Source of the DNA: Oligella ureolytica DSM 18253
GTDB lineage: Bacteria > Pseudomonadota > Gammaproteobacteria > Burkholderiales > Burkholderiaceae_B
Direction: 5' to 3'
Length of the DNA stretch: 35,747 nucleotides
Assembly: GCF_000373745.1 (NCBI RefSeq)
Contig: NZ_KB892299.1
Location: 1 to 35,747, forward strand
Shown: positions 1 to 6,966 of the stretch, in pieces
Position numbering within the stretch: position 1 is the stretch's first letter
How the letters are laid out: the number at the start of each line of letters is the position of its first letter
Position numbers and translations under genes: made by a program
The notes under the pieces: generated by a model
What the model was told of the DNA's origin: nothing
The model's database searches: none
The model's input: the letters and a program-made list of their open reading frames with translations, nothing else

Positions 1-62
1 TATCAAACCTTACTATTTCTTCATAACTTAAGTATAAGCACTTAAAACATAATTTATTTGGC

Positions 63-82
63 TCACCGTCGTGAAACGGTGA
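63..82 (-). promoter_or_regulatory. Hairpin between boxA and 16S
   Basis: TCACCGT (63-69) and ACGGTGA (76-82) form a perfect 7-bp stem with a 6-nt loop in the rrn leader transcript. It may belong to the boxC or RNase III processing region. The partner strand of the long pre-16S stem would lie beyond the 16S gene and is not visible. Confidence 0.45.
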
Positions 83-124
83 CTGCACATTATGCCAAGT
101 GCCCACACTTATCGGTTGTTAAAT

Positions 125-136
125 TGTTAAAGAACA
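125..136 (-). promoter_or_regulatory. boxA antitermination element of rrn leader
   Basis: The minus strand reads TGTTCTTTAACA, a near-perfect match to the rRNA boxA consensus TGCTCTTTAACA, which is bound by NusB-NusE to give Rho-resistant transcription of rRNA. It lies about 150 nt downstream of the last predicted rrn promoter start and after a boxB-like hairpin, which is the expected order. Confidence 0.9.
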
Positions 137-175
137 TATTGGCTGATTTCAACCAAGTAATTAATCAAACTAAAT

Positions 176-192
176 TGCATCCTAACGATGCA
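176..192 (-). promoter_or_regulatory. boxB-like hairpin upstream of boxA
   Basis: A perfect 6-bp inverted repeat, TGCATC / GATGCA, closes a 5-nt loop. On the transcript it lies about 40 nt before boxA, the position of boxB in rrn leaders. The assignment rests on position and shape only. Confidence 0.5.
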
Positions 193-294
193 CCATTTAA
201 TCAATTAATTTGTTGTCATCACCCTGTCACATCCGCCGTTAATAATAAAAACTAGAACTTATTAACTAGTGCTTCGTGAGCAGCAAAGATTTAA

Positions 295-323
295 ATTATG
301 ACTCATCTAAATCTCTTTGTCAA
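295..323 (-). promoter_or_regulatory. rrn promoter, proximal copy
   Basis: On the minus strand, -35 TTGACA (318-323) and -10 CATAAT (295-300) are separated by exactly 17 bp, giving a predicted start near 288. Upstream (324-360) is an A/T tract resembling an UP element. Core and upstream A/T tract are repeated at 453-481, and the core again at 610-638. Confidence 0.88.
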
Positions 324-452
324 CACTTTTTATTAAAAACTTTAAATTAATTTAAAAACTTAATCGAAGTGTTGTTTTGTCGCAAAAAACTTAAAGTTTC
401 TTTTTACCAACCACCGGGATAACCCCAGCTGCCTTAGCGACGAAAGATATGA

Positions 453-481
453 ATTATGAAGCATCCAAACCTTCTTGTCAA
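453..481 (-). promoter_or_regulatory. rrn promoter, middle copy
   Basis: On the minus strand, -35 TTGACA (476-481) and -10 CATAAT (453-458) are separated by 17 bp, with an A/T-rich UP-like tract at 482-520. Downstream of the -10 the sequence TCATATCTTTCGTCGC provides a G/C-containing discriminator, as is usual for stringently controlled rRNA promoters. It lies 158 bp upstream of the proximal copy. Confidence 0.88.
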
Positions 482-609
482 CACCTTTTTATCAAAACTT
501 AAAAATAATTTAAAAACCAATAAATCGATGTTGCTTTTCATCACTCACAGCTTTTCAGCTTCTTATGCCCTTAGGGATTTCCCTAATGCGTGAGCAACGA
601 AAGAGATGA

Positions 610-638
610 ATTATGAACCATCTAACTCAACCTGTCAA
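610..638 (-). promoter_or_regulatory. rrn promoter, distal copy
   Basis: On the minus strand, -35 TTGACA (633-638) and -10 CATAAT (610-615) are separated by 17 bp; the spacer keeps the TTAGATGRNT block of the other copies. Its upstream region is less A-rich than theirs. It lies 157 bp upstream of the middle copy. From about 640 to 802 I see no gene and no other confident signal; Fis sites would be expected there but cannot be called by eye. Confidence 0.85.
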
Positions 639-802
639 GCAACTTGTGTGTTTTGGCAACAAATAATTTTAACAAGTATCAAAGAGTCATATATTCAGAA
701 TCTAGACCTTTAATGATACACCATTATTTTTATTTTGCTATGTCTTTATGCGATTTTTACAATTGTCCTATGACATTGGATCAATATAAGCTTCTATATT
801 AA

Positions 803-841
803 TAAATAAAAAAACGGTGCAAAATCAAATCACACCGTTTT
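803..841 (-). terminator. Intrinsic terminator of the folE-ttuC unit
   Basis: On the minus strand a perfect 9-bp stem, AAAACGGTG (833-841) with CACCGTTTT (811-819), is followed by TTTATTTATT. It starts just after the stop codon of the dehydrogenase gene and insulates the rrn promoters, which read the same way. Confidence 0.88.
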
Positions 842-850
842 ATCTACCGC

Positions 851-1948
851 TTAATGAGACTTAATATAGTCTACGACTGCATCACCTAAGTCACTAGTAT
901 TGGCCTTGCCACCCAAATCCGGTGTTTTAGGGCCATTTTTGTCTGCAAGCACGGCTTCGATCGCCTCTACAATTAAGTCATGGGCAGCTTGATAATTTGC
1001 ATCACCATTACCCAAAAACTCCAACATCATTGCTGCCGTCCAAATCGTTGCTAATGGATTAGCGATTTTTTGACCGTAAATATCCGGGGCGGAACCATGA
1101 ACCGGTTCAAATAAAGACGGGAATGTACGCTCAGGGTTTAGATTAGCTGAAGCGGCTAGCCCAATCGTACCGGTACACGCAGGCCCCAAGTCAGATAAGA
1201 TGTCACCAAATAAATTTGAAGCCACGACCACATCAAAGCGATCGGGATTTAAAACAAAACGTGCCGATAAAATATCAATATGCTGCTTATCGTAGGCTAT
1301 ATCAGGATAGCTCTTAGCCATTTCATCAACACGCGCATCCCAATACGGCATACTAATCGCCATACCATTAGACTTCGTCGCTGCGGTTAATTTTTTGTCG
1401 CCACGCTTTTGCGCTAATTCAAAGGCAAATTTTAAGACGCGGTCTACCCCGTGTCGTGTAAAAATAGATTCCTGAATCACAAACTCTCTATCAGTGCCTT
1501 CAAACATGATGCCGCCAATAGACGAGTACTCTCCCTCGGTATTTTCACGTACAACAACAAAATCAATCTCGCCTGGCTTAAATTTAGCGAGTGGCGCAGG
1601 CACTCCCTCGAATAACTTCACTGGACGTAAATTGATGTATTGATCAAACTGGCGCCTGAATTGCAGTAACGAGCCCCACAGTGATACGTGATCAGGCACT
1701 TTGTCCGGCCAACCCACAGCCCCAAAAAAAATTGCCTGATAATCTTTTAAGGTGTCAAACCAATTATCGGGCAGCATCTGACCATGCTTAAGATAATAAT
1801 CACAGTCGCCCCAGTCATAATGCTCAAAGACTAGGTTTAAATTAAAACGCTCTTGTACTGCTTCCAGTACCTTTAAGCCCTCCGGAATAATCTCTTGGCC
1901 AATACCGTCTCCATCCATCACGGCGATTTTATTTATTAAATTGCTCAT
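851..1948 (-). CDS. ttuC: Tartrate dehydrogenase / D-malate dehydrogenase (decarboxylating)
   Basis: This 365-residue protein belongs to the isocitrate/isopropylmalate dehydrogenase family, TtuC/DmlA branch. It oxidises D-malate or tartrate with NAD and, for malate, decarboxylates to pyruvate. Visible marks are the N-terminal GDGIGQEIIPEG motif (about residues 13-24), FFGAVGWP, the substrate-binding LLQFRRQFDQYINLRP block (about 95-110), VVRENTEGEYSSIGG, and the metal-binding NLFGDILSDLGP plus FEPVHGSAPDIYGQ near the C terminus. Length is normal. The glycine-rich motif reads VMDGDGIG, where IPMDH relatives usually have a proline before GDGIG. The start lies 14 bp after the folE stop, so the two are probably co-transcribed. 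The exact substrate (tartrate, D-malate or 3-isopropylmalate-like) cannot be settled by eye; TtuC/DmlA is favoured by overall resemblance. Confidence 0.85.
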   Translation of the reverse strand: MSNLINKIAVMDGDGIGQEIIPEGLKVLEAVQERFNLNLVFEHYDWGDCDYYLKHGQMLPDNWFDTLKDYQAIFFGAVGWPDKVPDHVSLWGSLLQFRRQFDQYINLRPVKLFEGVPAPLAKFKPGEIDFVVVRENTEGEYSSIGGIMFEGTDREFVIQESIFTRHGVDRVLKFAFELAQKRGDKKLTAATKSNGMAISMPYWDARVDEMAKSYPDIAYDKQHIDILSARFVLNPDRFDVVVASNLFGDILSDLGPACTGTIGLAASANLNPERTFPSLFEPVHGSAPDIYGQKIANPLATIWTAAMMLEFLGNGDANYQAAHDLIVEAIEAVLADKNGPKTPDLGGKANTSDLGDAVVDYIKSH

Positions 1949-1962
1949 TGATTACTACTACC

Positions 1963-2667
1963 CTACTCTGTTTTTGTTAATAAGTCTAAGAACTCTTTGC
2001 GTAAGTCTGAATTCTTTAAAAAGGCGCCACGCATCACACTATTAATCATTTTTGAATTCATATCCTTGACGCCACGCCATTGCATGCAAAAATGATCAGC
2101 TCTCATCACAATCGCTAAGCCTCGGGGGTTCATTTTATCGACCAACAGATCAGCCAGTTGCACAATCGCTTCTTCTTGAATCTGCGGACGCCCCATCACC
2201 CACTGCGTCAGGCGTGCATATTTGGACAAACCGATAAGATTGGAGTCTGAGTCAGGTAATACACCTACCCAAACTTGACCCATAATCGGACAAAGGTGAT
2301 GTGAACATGCACTACGGACCTGGATAGGACCAATGATAATCAACTCACTAAGCTGTTCGATATTTGGAAACTCAGTAATTGGCGGCATTTTATGATATCT
2401 ACCGGCAAACACCTCACGCACATACATCTTGGCGACGCGACGAGCGGTCTCCTGTGTGTTGTGATCTGTCTCAATATCAATAACCAGGCTTTTTAAGACC
2501 TCAGTCATCTTCTTTTCTACTTCTTGCTGTAGTAACTCTAATTCGCCATCTTCGATAAACTCAGCGATGTTGTCATTGGCATTGAAACGAGCACCTGCTG
2601 TTGTTATGCGCTTGCGTATGACATTCGAGATATAAGTTGTATCTGTATCAGAACCGCTCACCGGCAC
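1963..2667 (-). CDS. folE: GTP cyclohydrolase I, FolE type
   Basis: The product converts GTP to 7,8-dihydroneopterin triphosphate, the first step of folate/pterin synthesis, in the cytoplasm. The C-terminal half carries the family hallmarks: VRSACSHHLCPIMG with zinc-ligand candidates C121 and H124, GLSKYARLTQWVMGRPQIQE, and DHFCMQWRGVKD with the third ligand candidate C194. It differs from enteric FolE in having CSHHLCP for CEHH and CMQWRG for CVKARG, and matches the roughly 230-residue variant I associate with Burkholderiales. No ATG lies at the N terminus: both candidate starts, 2667 and 2661, are GTG. The AGAGG at 2667-2671 is spaced better for 2661. Pterin made here may supply folate or another tetrahydropterin. 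Confidence 0.88.
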   Translation of the reverse strand: MPVSGSDTDTTYISNVIRKRITTAGARFNANDNIAEFIEDGELELLQQEVEKKMTEVLKSLVIDIETDHNTQETARRVAKMYVREVFAGRYHKMPPITEFPNIEQLSELIIIGPIQVRSACSHHLCPIMGQVWVGVLPDSDSNLIGLSKYARLTQWVMGRPQIQEEAIVQLADLLVDKMNPRGLAIVMRADHFCMQWRGVKDMNSKMINSVMRGAFLKNSDLRKEFLDLLTKTE

Positions 2668-2894
2668 CTCTTTATATATAAATCAAATTTAGAATCATTT
2701 ATTGTATTACGATTTTGCAAACGCTTCAGCAATCGCCCTAATTCTTCTATGTGAAACACCCAGTCGCCATGGTGAACCATTAATACAACGAATTATATTA
2801 AAGATAACCCTAGTTCATAAGCCATTCATCACACAAATCGACATGACTACGGCACAATCTAAATCTTAAAACGACAAAATCTTGGAGATTAACG
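2668..2894. promoter_or_regulatory. Divergent intergenic region folE / dctP
   Basis: This AT-rich region separates two divergent units and must hold both promoters. I could not pick a convincing sigma-70 pair for either side. A clear ribosome binding site, GGAG at about 2883-2886, precedes dctP. Confidence 0.45.
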
Positions 2895-3908
2895 ATGCAA
2901 CTAAAAAAATGGTTTAACTTAGGAATGGCTTCATTAGCCGTGTCAGCCACGATAGGGACTGCCGCATTTGCACAAGAAAGCAAAGAGTACTCCGTTTCTA
3001 CCGTCCTTGGTGATGCCTATCCATGGGGTCAAATGGCTGAAAAATGGGCCGAACTGGTCAAAGAACGTAGCGACGGTCGCATTACGCTCAAGGTTTACCC
3101 AAATGCACAGTTAGTCTCAGGCGACCAAACCAAAGAATTCTCAGCGATGCGTAGCGGCTTAATTGATATGGCAGTTGGCTCTACAATTAATTGGTCACCA
3201 CAAGTACCGGAAGTTAATCTTTTTTCACTACCTTTTTTAATGCCAGACAATGCAGCAGTCGATGCCATCACTCAGGGTGAAGCCGGTGAGACCGTATTTA
3301 AAGCCATTGAAAAACGAGGTGTCATTCCTCTTGCTTGGGGAGAAAACGGCTTCCGCGAAATCTCTAATTCTAAACAAGCCATCTCCATGCCGGCCGATCT
3401 TAAGGGAATGAAAATCCGCGTTGTCGGCTCACCTCTGTTCTTAGATACCTTCAATGCACTGGGTGCAAACCCAACACAAATGAGTTGGGCTGATGCTATG
3501 CCTGCTCTAACAACAGGTGCCGTTGACGGTCAAGAGAACCCACTTTCTGTGTTTTCAGCTGCACGTGCTGAGCGCGCTAATCAAAAGTACTTAAGCTTAT
3601 GGCACTATATGAATGATCCTCTTATTTTCGGTGTCAGCGAGCGTGTTTGGAAAATCTTCAACGAAGAAGATCAAGTCATGTTAAAGCAGGCAGCTTATGA
3701 TGCCGGTCAATGGGGTATTGAAAAATCACGTTCTGAACTGGAAGAAACACTCGCACAAATTCGTGAGCGCGGCGTTGAGGTCAATGAATTAACTCCTGAA
3801 CAACATCAAGCCTTTGTTGATGCTACTAAAGGCGTTTATGACAAATGGATTCCTCGCATCGGTAAAGAGTTAGTTGAAACAGCCCAAAAAGCAATTGCCG
3901 AACGCTAA
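2895..3908 (+). CDS. dctP: TRAP transporter periplasmic substrate-binding protein (DctP family)
   Basis: A 337-residue DctP/SiaP-type solute receptor that delivers a carboxylate substrate to the DctQM membrane pair encoded next to it. Residues 1-26 are a Sec signal peptide (KKW start, hydrophobic core, cleavage at AFA|QE). Two arginines stand where the family binds the substrate carboxylate: R154 in NGFREISN and R175 in GMKIRVVGSPLF. The block MSWADAMPALTTGAVDGQENP is also typical. TTGGAG about 8 nt ahead supports the start. The substrate is unknown; C4-dicarboxylates or sugar acids are the usual classes. A hairpin downstream may let this gene be expressed above dctQM. Confidence 0.93.
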   Translation: MQLKKWFNLGMASLAVSATIGTAAFAQESKEYSVSTVLGDAYPWGQMAEKWAELVKERSDGRITLKVYPNAQLVSGDQTKEFSAMRSGLIDMAVGSTINWSPQVPEVNLFSLPFLMPDNAAVDAITQGEAGETVFKAIEKRGVIPLAWGENGFREISNSKQAISMPADLKGMKIRVVGSPLFLDTFNALGANPTQMSWADAMPALTTGAVDGQENPLSVFSAARAERANQKYLSLWHYMNDPLIFGVSERVWKIFNEEDQVMLKQAAYDAGQWGIEKSRSELEETLAQIRERGVEVNELTPEQHQAFVDATKGVYDKWIPRIGKELVETAQKAIAER

Positions 3909-3925
3909 GCTCTTATTTACTCTGC

Positions 3926-3955
3926 GGCGCAGCCTAAAAGCTGCGCCTTTTCATT
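3926..3955 (+). terminator. Hairpin between dctP and dctQ (attenuating terminator)
   Basis: GGCGCAGC (3926-3933) pairs with GCTGCGCC (3940-3947) across a 6-nt loop, followed by TTTTCATTTTT. It sits inside the operon, so it probably acts as a partial terminator or 3' mRNA stabiliser that raises receptor over permease levels. Confidence 0.75.
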
Positions 3956-3966
3956 TTTGAAACACT

Positions 3967-4455
3967 ATGTCTAAAAGCAAAAAAACGCGTCTTGAATCCT
4001 CACTTGGAGTCATTGCCCTGGCCCTAATTTGTATTATCAGTTTTGCCAATGTAGTTATCCGCTACATCACCGATATGTCCTTTGCCTTTACTGAGGAATA
4101 TTCTATTTTTCTAATGGTCGTACTGGCTTTTGCCGGAGCCTCAGCCGCATCCAGACGCAATGAGCATATTCGAATCAGTCTACTAGAGCACCACTGTGGT
4201 AAAAAATCAAGGTATGTAATCTATACCATTCAATGGCTTGGCGCGCTGATTGTCCTGTGCTTAGTGACTTGGTATGGCGGCAAACTGACATGGGAGGAGT
4301 ATATATATGATTCACTCTCCCCGGGACTGGGTCACCCCAACTGGATTTATTTGATTTGGTTACCTATTTTATCCGTTGCCATCATCTACCGTACGACTCA
4401 ACATTGGCTTGAACTCATGACTAACCGCACTCAGGAGGCACATCATGAGTCCTGA
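3967..4455 (+). CDS. dctQ: TRAP transporter small permease (DctQ family)
   Basis: A 162-residue inner-membrane protein with four predicted transmembrane helices (about residues 12-30, 45-62, 87-108 and 128-148). It is the small subunit that pairs with DctM in sodium-driven TRAP uptake. The stretch FTEEYSIFLMVVLAFAGASAASRRNEHIRI is characteristic of DctQ: an E-Y pair in helix 2, then a conserved basic loop. It overlaps dctM by 11 bp, indicating translational coupling. The site upstream of its own start is weak, consistent with lower expression than the receptor. Confidence 0.9.
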   Translation: MSKSKKTRLESSLGVIALALICIISFANVVIRYITDMSFAFTEEYSIFLMVVLAFAGASAASRRNEHIRISLLEHHCGKKSRYVIYTIQWLGALIVLCLVTWYGGKLTWEEYIYDSLSPGLGHPNWIYLIWLPILSVAIIYRTTQHWLELMTNRTQEAHHES

Positions 4456-5749
4456 TTTATTTATGCTGCTGTCATTTGCCCTATGTTTAATGATTGGTAT
4501 GCCCGTCGCCTATTCCCTAGGGATAGGCGGTGCCGTCGGTATTATTTTCGGACTCTCGCCGGACATGTTGGCCACGCTGGGTACTAACACCTATAACAGT
4601 GTGGCTAAGTATCCATTAATTGCTATTCCATTATTTATTTTGACAGGTATTGTTTTTGAACGTGTTGGGGTTGCTGCAAGTCTGGTCACCTTTGCCCAAT
4701 CCATTATCGGACGAAGACCGGGTGGCCTGACACTCGTCGTGGTGATGGTCTGTTTGATTATGGCAGGTATGAGTGGCTCAGGCCCTGCAGACGCAGCAGC
4801 GGTTGCCATGGTGATGTTGCCCAGCATGACTAAGGCCGGCTATCCACGCGCTTTCTCAGCCACTATGATCGCGGCCTCATCCTCAACTGCTATCTTAATC
4901 CCACCTTCTATTGCCTTAATTTTATATTCAGTCATGTTGCCCGGCATGGATTTGCGCGCACTCTTTGCTGCAGGCCTTTTCCCGGGTATCTTAGCCGGTA
5001 TCTCTATTTTAATTCCTTGCTACTTCATTGCTCGTATACGTGGCTGGGAAAAAAGTGAAACTGACGCCATTGAAAGGCCACCTTTTCGACAAAGCTTTAT
5101 CAAGGCCTTACCGGCATTGTTCGCGCCGGTTATCATTTTGGGTGGGCTACGATCCGGTCTATTTACTCCAACCGAAGCAGCAGCAGTCGCTGTTGCGTAT
5201 GGTCTTTTTATCGGCGTTGTCGTTTACCGTCAACTCACTTGGCGTAGTTTATTTGACATGTTCAACGAAGCGGCAAAGCTGTCAGGCATCATTTTATTGA
5301 TCATTGCCTTAGCAGGTATATTTGCTTGGGCCGGTACCACGTTGGGGACATTTACCAAATTAGCGGAGGCCATGTTAAGCATCTCAGATAACGCTTGGGT
5401 CCTGCTGATCTTAATTATGATCTTGGTTTTATTTGCCGGCATGCTATTGGATGCCATTTCAATTTATTTAATTTTGACCCCGGTACTGATTCCATTAATT
5501 AATCATTTTGAATGGAATCCCGTCTGGTTTGGTATTTTATTAGCAATGAACATTGCTATTGGCCAATTTACTCCTCCCGTTGCCGTTAACTTATTAGTAA
5601 CCACCAAGGTAGCAAATATTCGTTTGGAGCATACCTTTGGCTGGGCCATGTTATTTATGCTGGCTATGTTCTCTGCCCTCTTAATCGTTATGGTATTTCC
5701 GGGAATCACCTTATGGCTGCCGGAGTACTTAGGTTTTGCCACCTATTAG
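4445..5749 (+). CDS. dctM: TRAP transporter large permease (DctM family)
   Basis: A 434-residue, strongly hydrophobic integral membrane protein with about 12 helices. It forms the transport channel of the TRAP system with DctQ. Family motifs include GMPVAYSLGIGG near the N terminus, GSGPADAAAVAMVMLPSMTKAGYPRAFSATMIAASS (about 105-140), IPPSIALILYSV, and GLFTPTEAAAVAVAYGL, which lies near the middle. The start follows a perfect AGGAGG (4433-4438) inside dctQ. It ends just before a strong terminator, so the operon is dctPQM only. Confidence 0.95.
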   Translation: MSPDLFMLLSFALCLMIGMPVAYSLGIGGAVGIIFGLSPDMLATLGTNTYNSVAKYPLIAIPLFILTGIVFERVGVAASLVTFAQSIIGRRPGGLTLVVVMVCLIMAGMSGSGPADAAAVAMVMLPSMTKAGYPRAFSATMIAASSSTAILIPPSIALILYSVMLPGMDLRALFAAGLFPGILAGISILIPCYFIARIRGWEKSETDAIERPPFRQSFIKALPALFAPVIILGGLRSGLFTPTEAAAVAVAYGLFIGVVVYRQLTWRSLFDMFNEAAKLSGIILLIIALAGIFAWAGTTLGTFTKLAEAMLSISDNAWVLLILIMILVLFAGMLLDAISIYLILTPVLIPLINHFEWNPVWFGILLAMNIAIGQFTPPVAVNLLVTTKVANIRLEHTFGWAMLFMLAMFSALLIVMVFPGITLWLPEYLGFATY

Positions 5750-5754
5750 CAATC

Positions 5755-5800
5755 AAAAAACGGTCCCTTAATGATGTTCAATCATTAAGGGACCGTTTTT
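5755..5800. terminator. Bidirectional terminator between dctM and azlD
   Basis: A 15-bp perfect stem (5761-5775 with 5781-5795) and a 5-nt loop are flanked by A6 on the left and T5 on the right, so it works for both converging units. Confidence 0.95.
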
Positions 5801-5801
5801 A

Positions 5802-6128
5802 TCATATTAACAGGCATAGACCATAGCTAATGAGTCCTGCTAATACCGATAAACCAATGTTATTTTTCCAACGTGTCACGAGTATTACTGCAATTACGGA
5901 AATAAGATAGGGCCACAATGAAGCGGCATTGCTGATTAAATCTCGAATTTCGCCCGTCAACACAACGACAGTTGTCGAAAGCAACAAAGCAGGTCCCAAG
6001 ATTTGCAAACGCCCCTGTGAAAAGTTAATCTTCTTTTTGCTTCGACTCATTAAGAAAAAGGGTAAGGCACGCGTAAGCCAAGTAATCACTGCTAAGGCTA
6101 AAATTGTCCATAAAAATCCATTATTCAT
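5802..6128 (-). CDS. azlD: AzlD-family branched-chain amino acid exporter subunit
   Basis: A small hydrophobic protein of about 108 residues with roughly three to four membrane helices, fitting the AzlD family (TLTRALPF-like motif, here WLTRALPFFLMSR). With AzlC it exports branched-chain amino acids or azaleucine-like analogues. I place the start at 6128 (MNNGF) rather than at an upstream codon, because AAGGGGAAG lies just ahead and this start gives an 8-bp overlap with the azlC end, as is common for the pair. The stop abuts the terminator shared with dctM. Confidence 0.85.
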   Translation of the reverse strand: MNNGFLWTILALAVITWLTRALPFFLMSRSKKKINFSQGRLQILGPALLLSTTVVVLTGEIRDLISNAASLWPYLISVIAVILVTRWKNNIGLSVLAGLISYGLCLLI

Positions 6129-6810
6129 GGCGCTTCCCCTTTGGCCGATACAGTACAAAAGCACTCATCGCGCCCGCAAAGATAGCTAAGGACGGGTAGC
6201 CACTTAAGGTAACCAACAAACTGACCATCGCCGCTGCGATCAACGCAAGTAACATCTGGCGATGGATGCTTATTACCGTTAGCACAACAAACAACGCAGG
6301 CAAAGAAAACTTCAGCACTTGTTCCAATAAGGGATAATGAGCAAGCAGCTGCTCACCGGTAATTAGCCCTAATATCGTACCGCCCACCCATGAGAGCCAA
6401 GCGGTCACGCCTAGGCCCCAAAACCATGCGATACGGTCGGCGTCTTTTATATACTTGAAACGATGAAACGCCGTGGCAAACACCTCGTCTGTTAAGAAAA
6501 AAGCCACAGCTAAGCGTTGCCTTAACGACTCTGGTAAATACGTACTGATAATGGGGCCATAAAATAAATGACGCATATTCAGCAAGGTAATCAACGCAAC
6601 AATCATAAGCCAAGGTGTCGCTATTTTCATCGCGGCAAGAATAAAGAACTGCCCTGCGCCTGAATACACTATCAGCGAGGTCAACGAAATCTCACTGGCT
6701 TTGAGTCCCAAGCTACTCCCACTTATTCCAAAAGCCATCGCCACAGGTACATAACCTAAGACAATGGGTAAGCCATCCTGTAATCCTTTCAGTGCTGCTT
6801 TTATATTCAT
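6121..6810 (-). CDS. azlC: AzlC-family branched-chain amino acid exporter, large subunit
   Basis: A 229-residue membrane protein of the AzlC (LIV-E/YgaZ-like) family. Typical segments are LPIVLGYVPVAMAFGISG near the N terminus, LTSLIVYSGAGQFF, LLNMRHLFYGP and FFLTDEVFATAF, and a hydrophobic C terminus. It acts with AzlD in the inner membrane to export branched-chain or other small amino acids. The two genes overlap by 8 bp. It is divergent from rng across a 156-bp gap. The shadow reading frames within it are not real genes. Confidence 0.9.
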   Translation of the reverse strand: MNIKAALKGLQDGLPIVLGYVPVAMAFGISGSSLGLKASEISLTSLIVYSGAGQFFILAAMKIATPWLMIVALITLLNMRHLFYGPIISTYLPESLRQRLAVAFFLTDEVFATAFHRFKYIKDADRIAWFWGLGVTAWLSWVGGTILGLITGEQLLAHYPLLEQVLKFSLPALFVVLTVISIHRQMLLALIAAAMVSLLVTLSGYPSLAIFAGAMSAFVLYRPKGKRHE

Positions 6811-6966
6811 GGTTTCTTTTAAGCTTTAACACATATCAAAGCTGCTAATGATACTGAATTAAAGAAAATTTATCATCCGGATAAAGGACTTCAAAGCGAT
6901 GATAAAGCAAAGCCACCTCACATACGCTAAGATATTAGTCAATCAAATAGATAGTATATTAAGTTA

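Larger units (their letters stand above)
1..288 (-). other. rRNA operon leader (5' external spacer before 16S)
   Basis: Read on the minus strand, this stretch has the layout of a proteobacterial rrn leader: a promoter, then a boxB-like hairpin, then boxA, then an AT-rich tract with a short hairpin leading into 16S. The tract after boxA (GATAAGTGTGGGCACTTG on the transcript, about 96-113) resembles known rrn leaders. The 16S gene is not in the window; by analogy it should begin a few bases beyond position 1. No protein-coding role is supported here. Confidence 0.85.

Noticed and set aside
58-255. A 65-codon plus-strand reading frame in the rrn leader
   Set aside because: It lies antisense to boxA and the leader hairpins, has no ribosome binding site and no protein-like composition.
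251-270. Palindrome ACTAG...CTAGT near the rrn start site
   Set aside because: Only 5 bp with a 10-nt loop in AT-rich DNA; likely by chance.
271-660. CRISPR-like array of three spaced repeats
   Set aside because: The repeats are promoter cores at 157-158 bp spacing with related, not unique, intervening DNA; they are far too long and too few for a CRISPR array.
6129-6164. Upstream start for AzlD
   Set aside because: The ATG at 6128 has a strong AAGGGGAAG site; the longer version adds a non-family polar segment within azlC.
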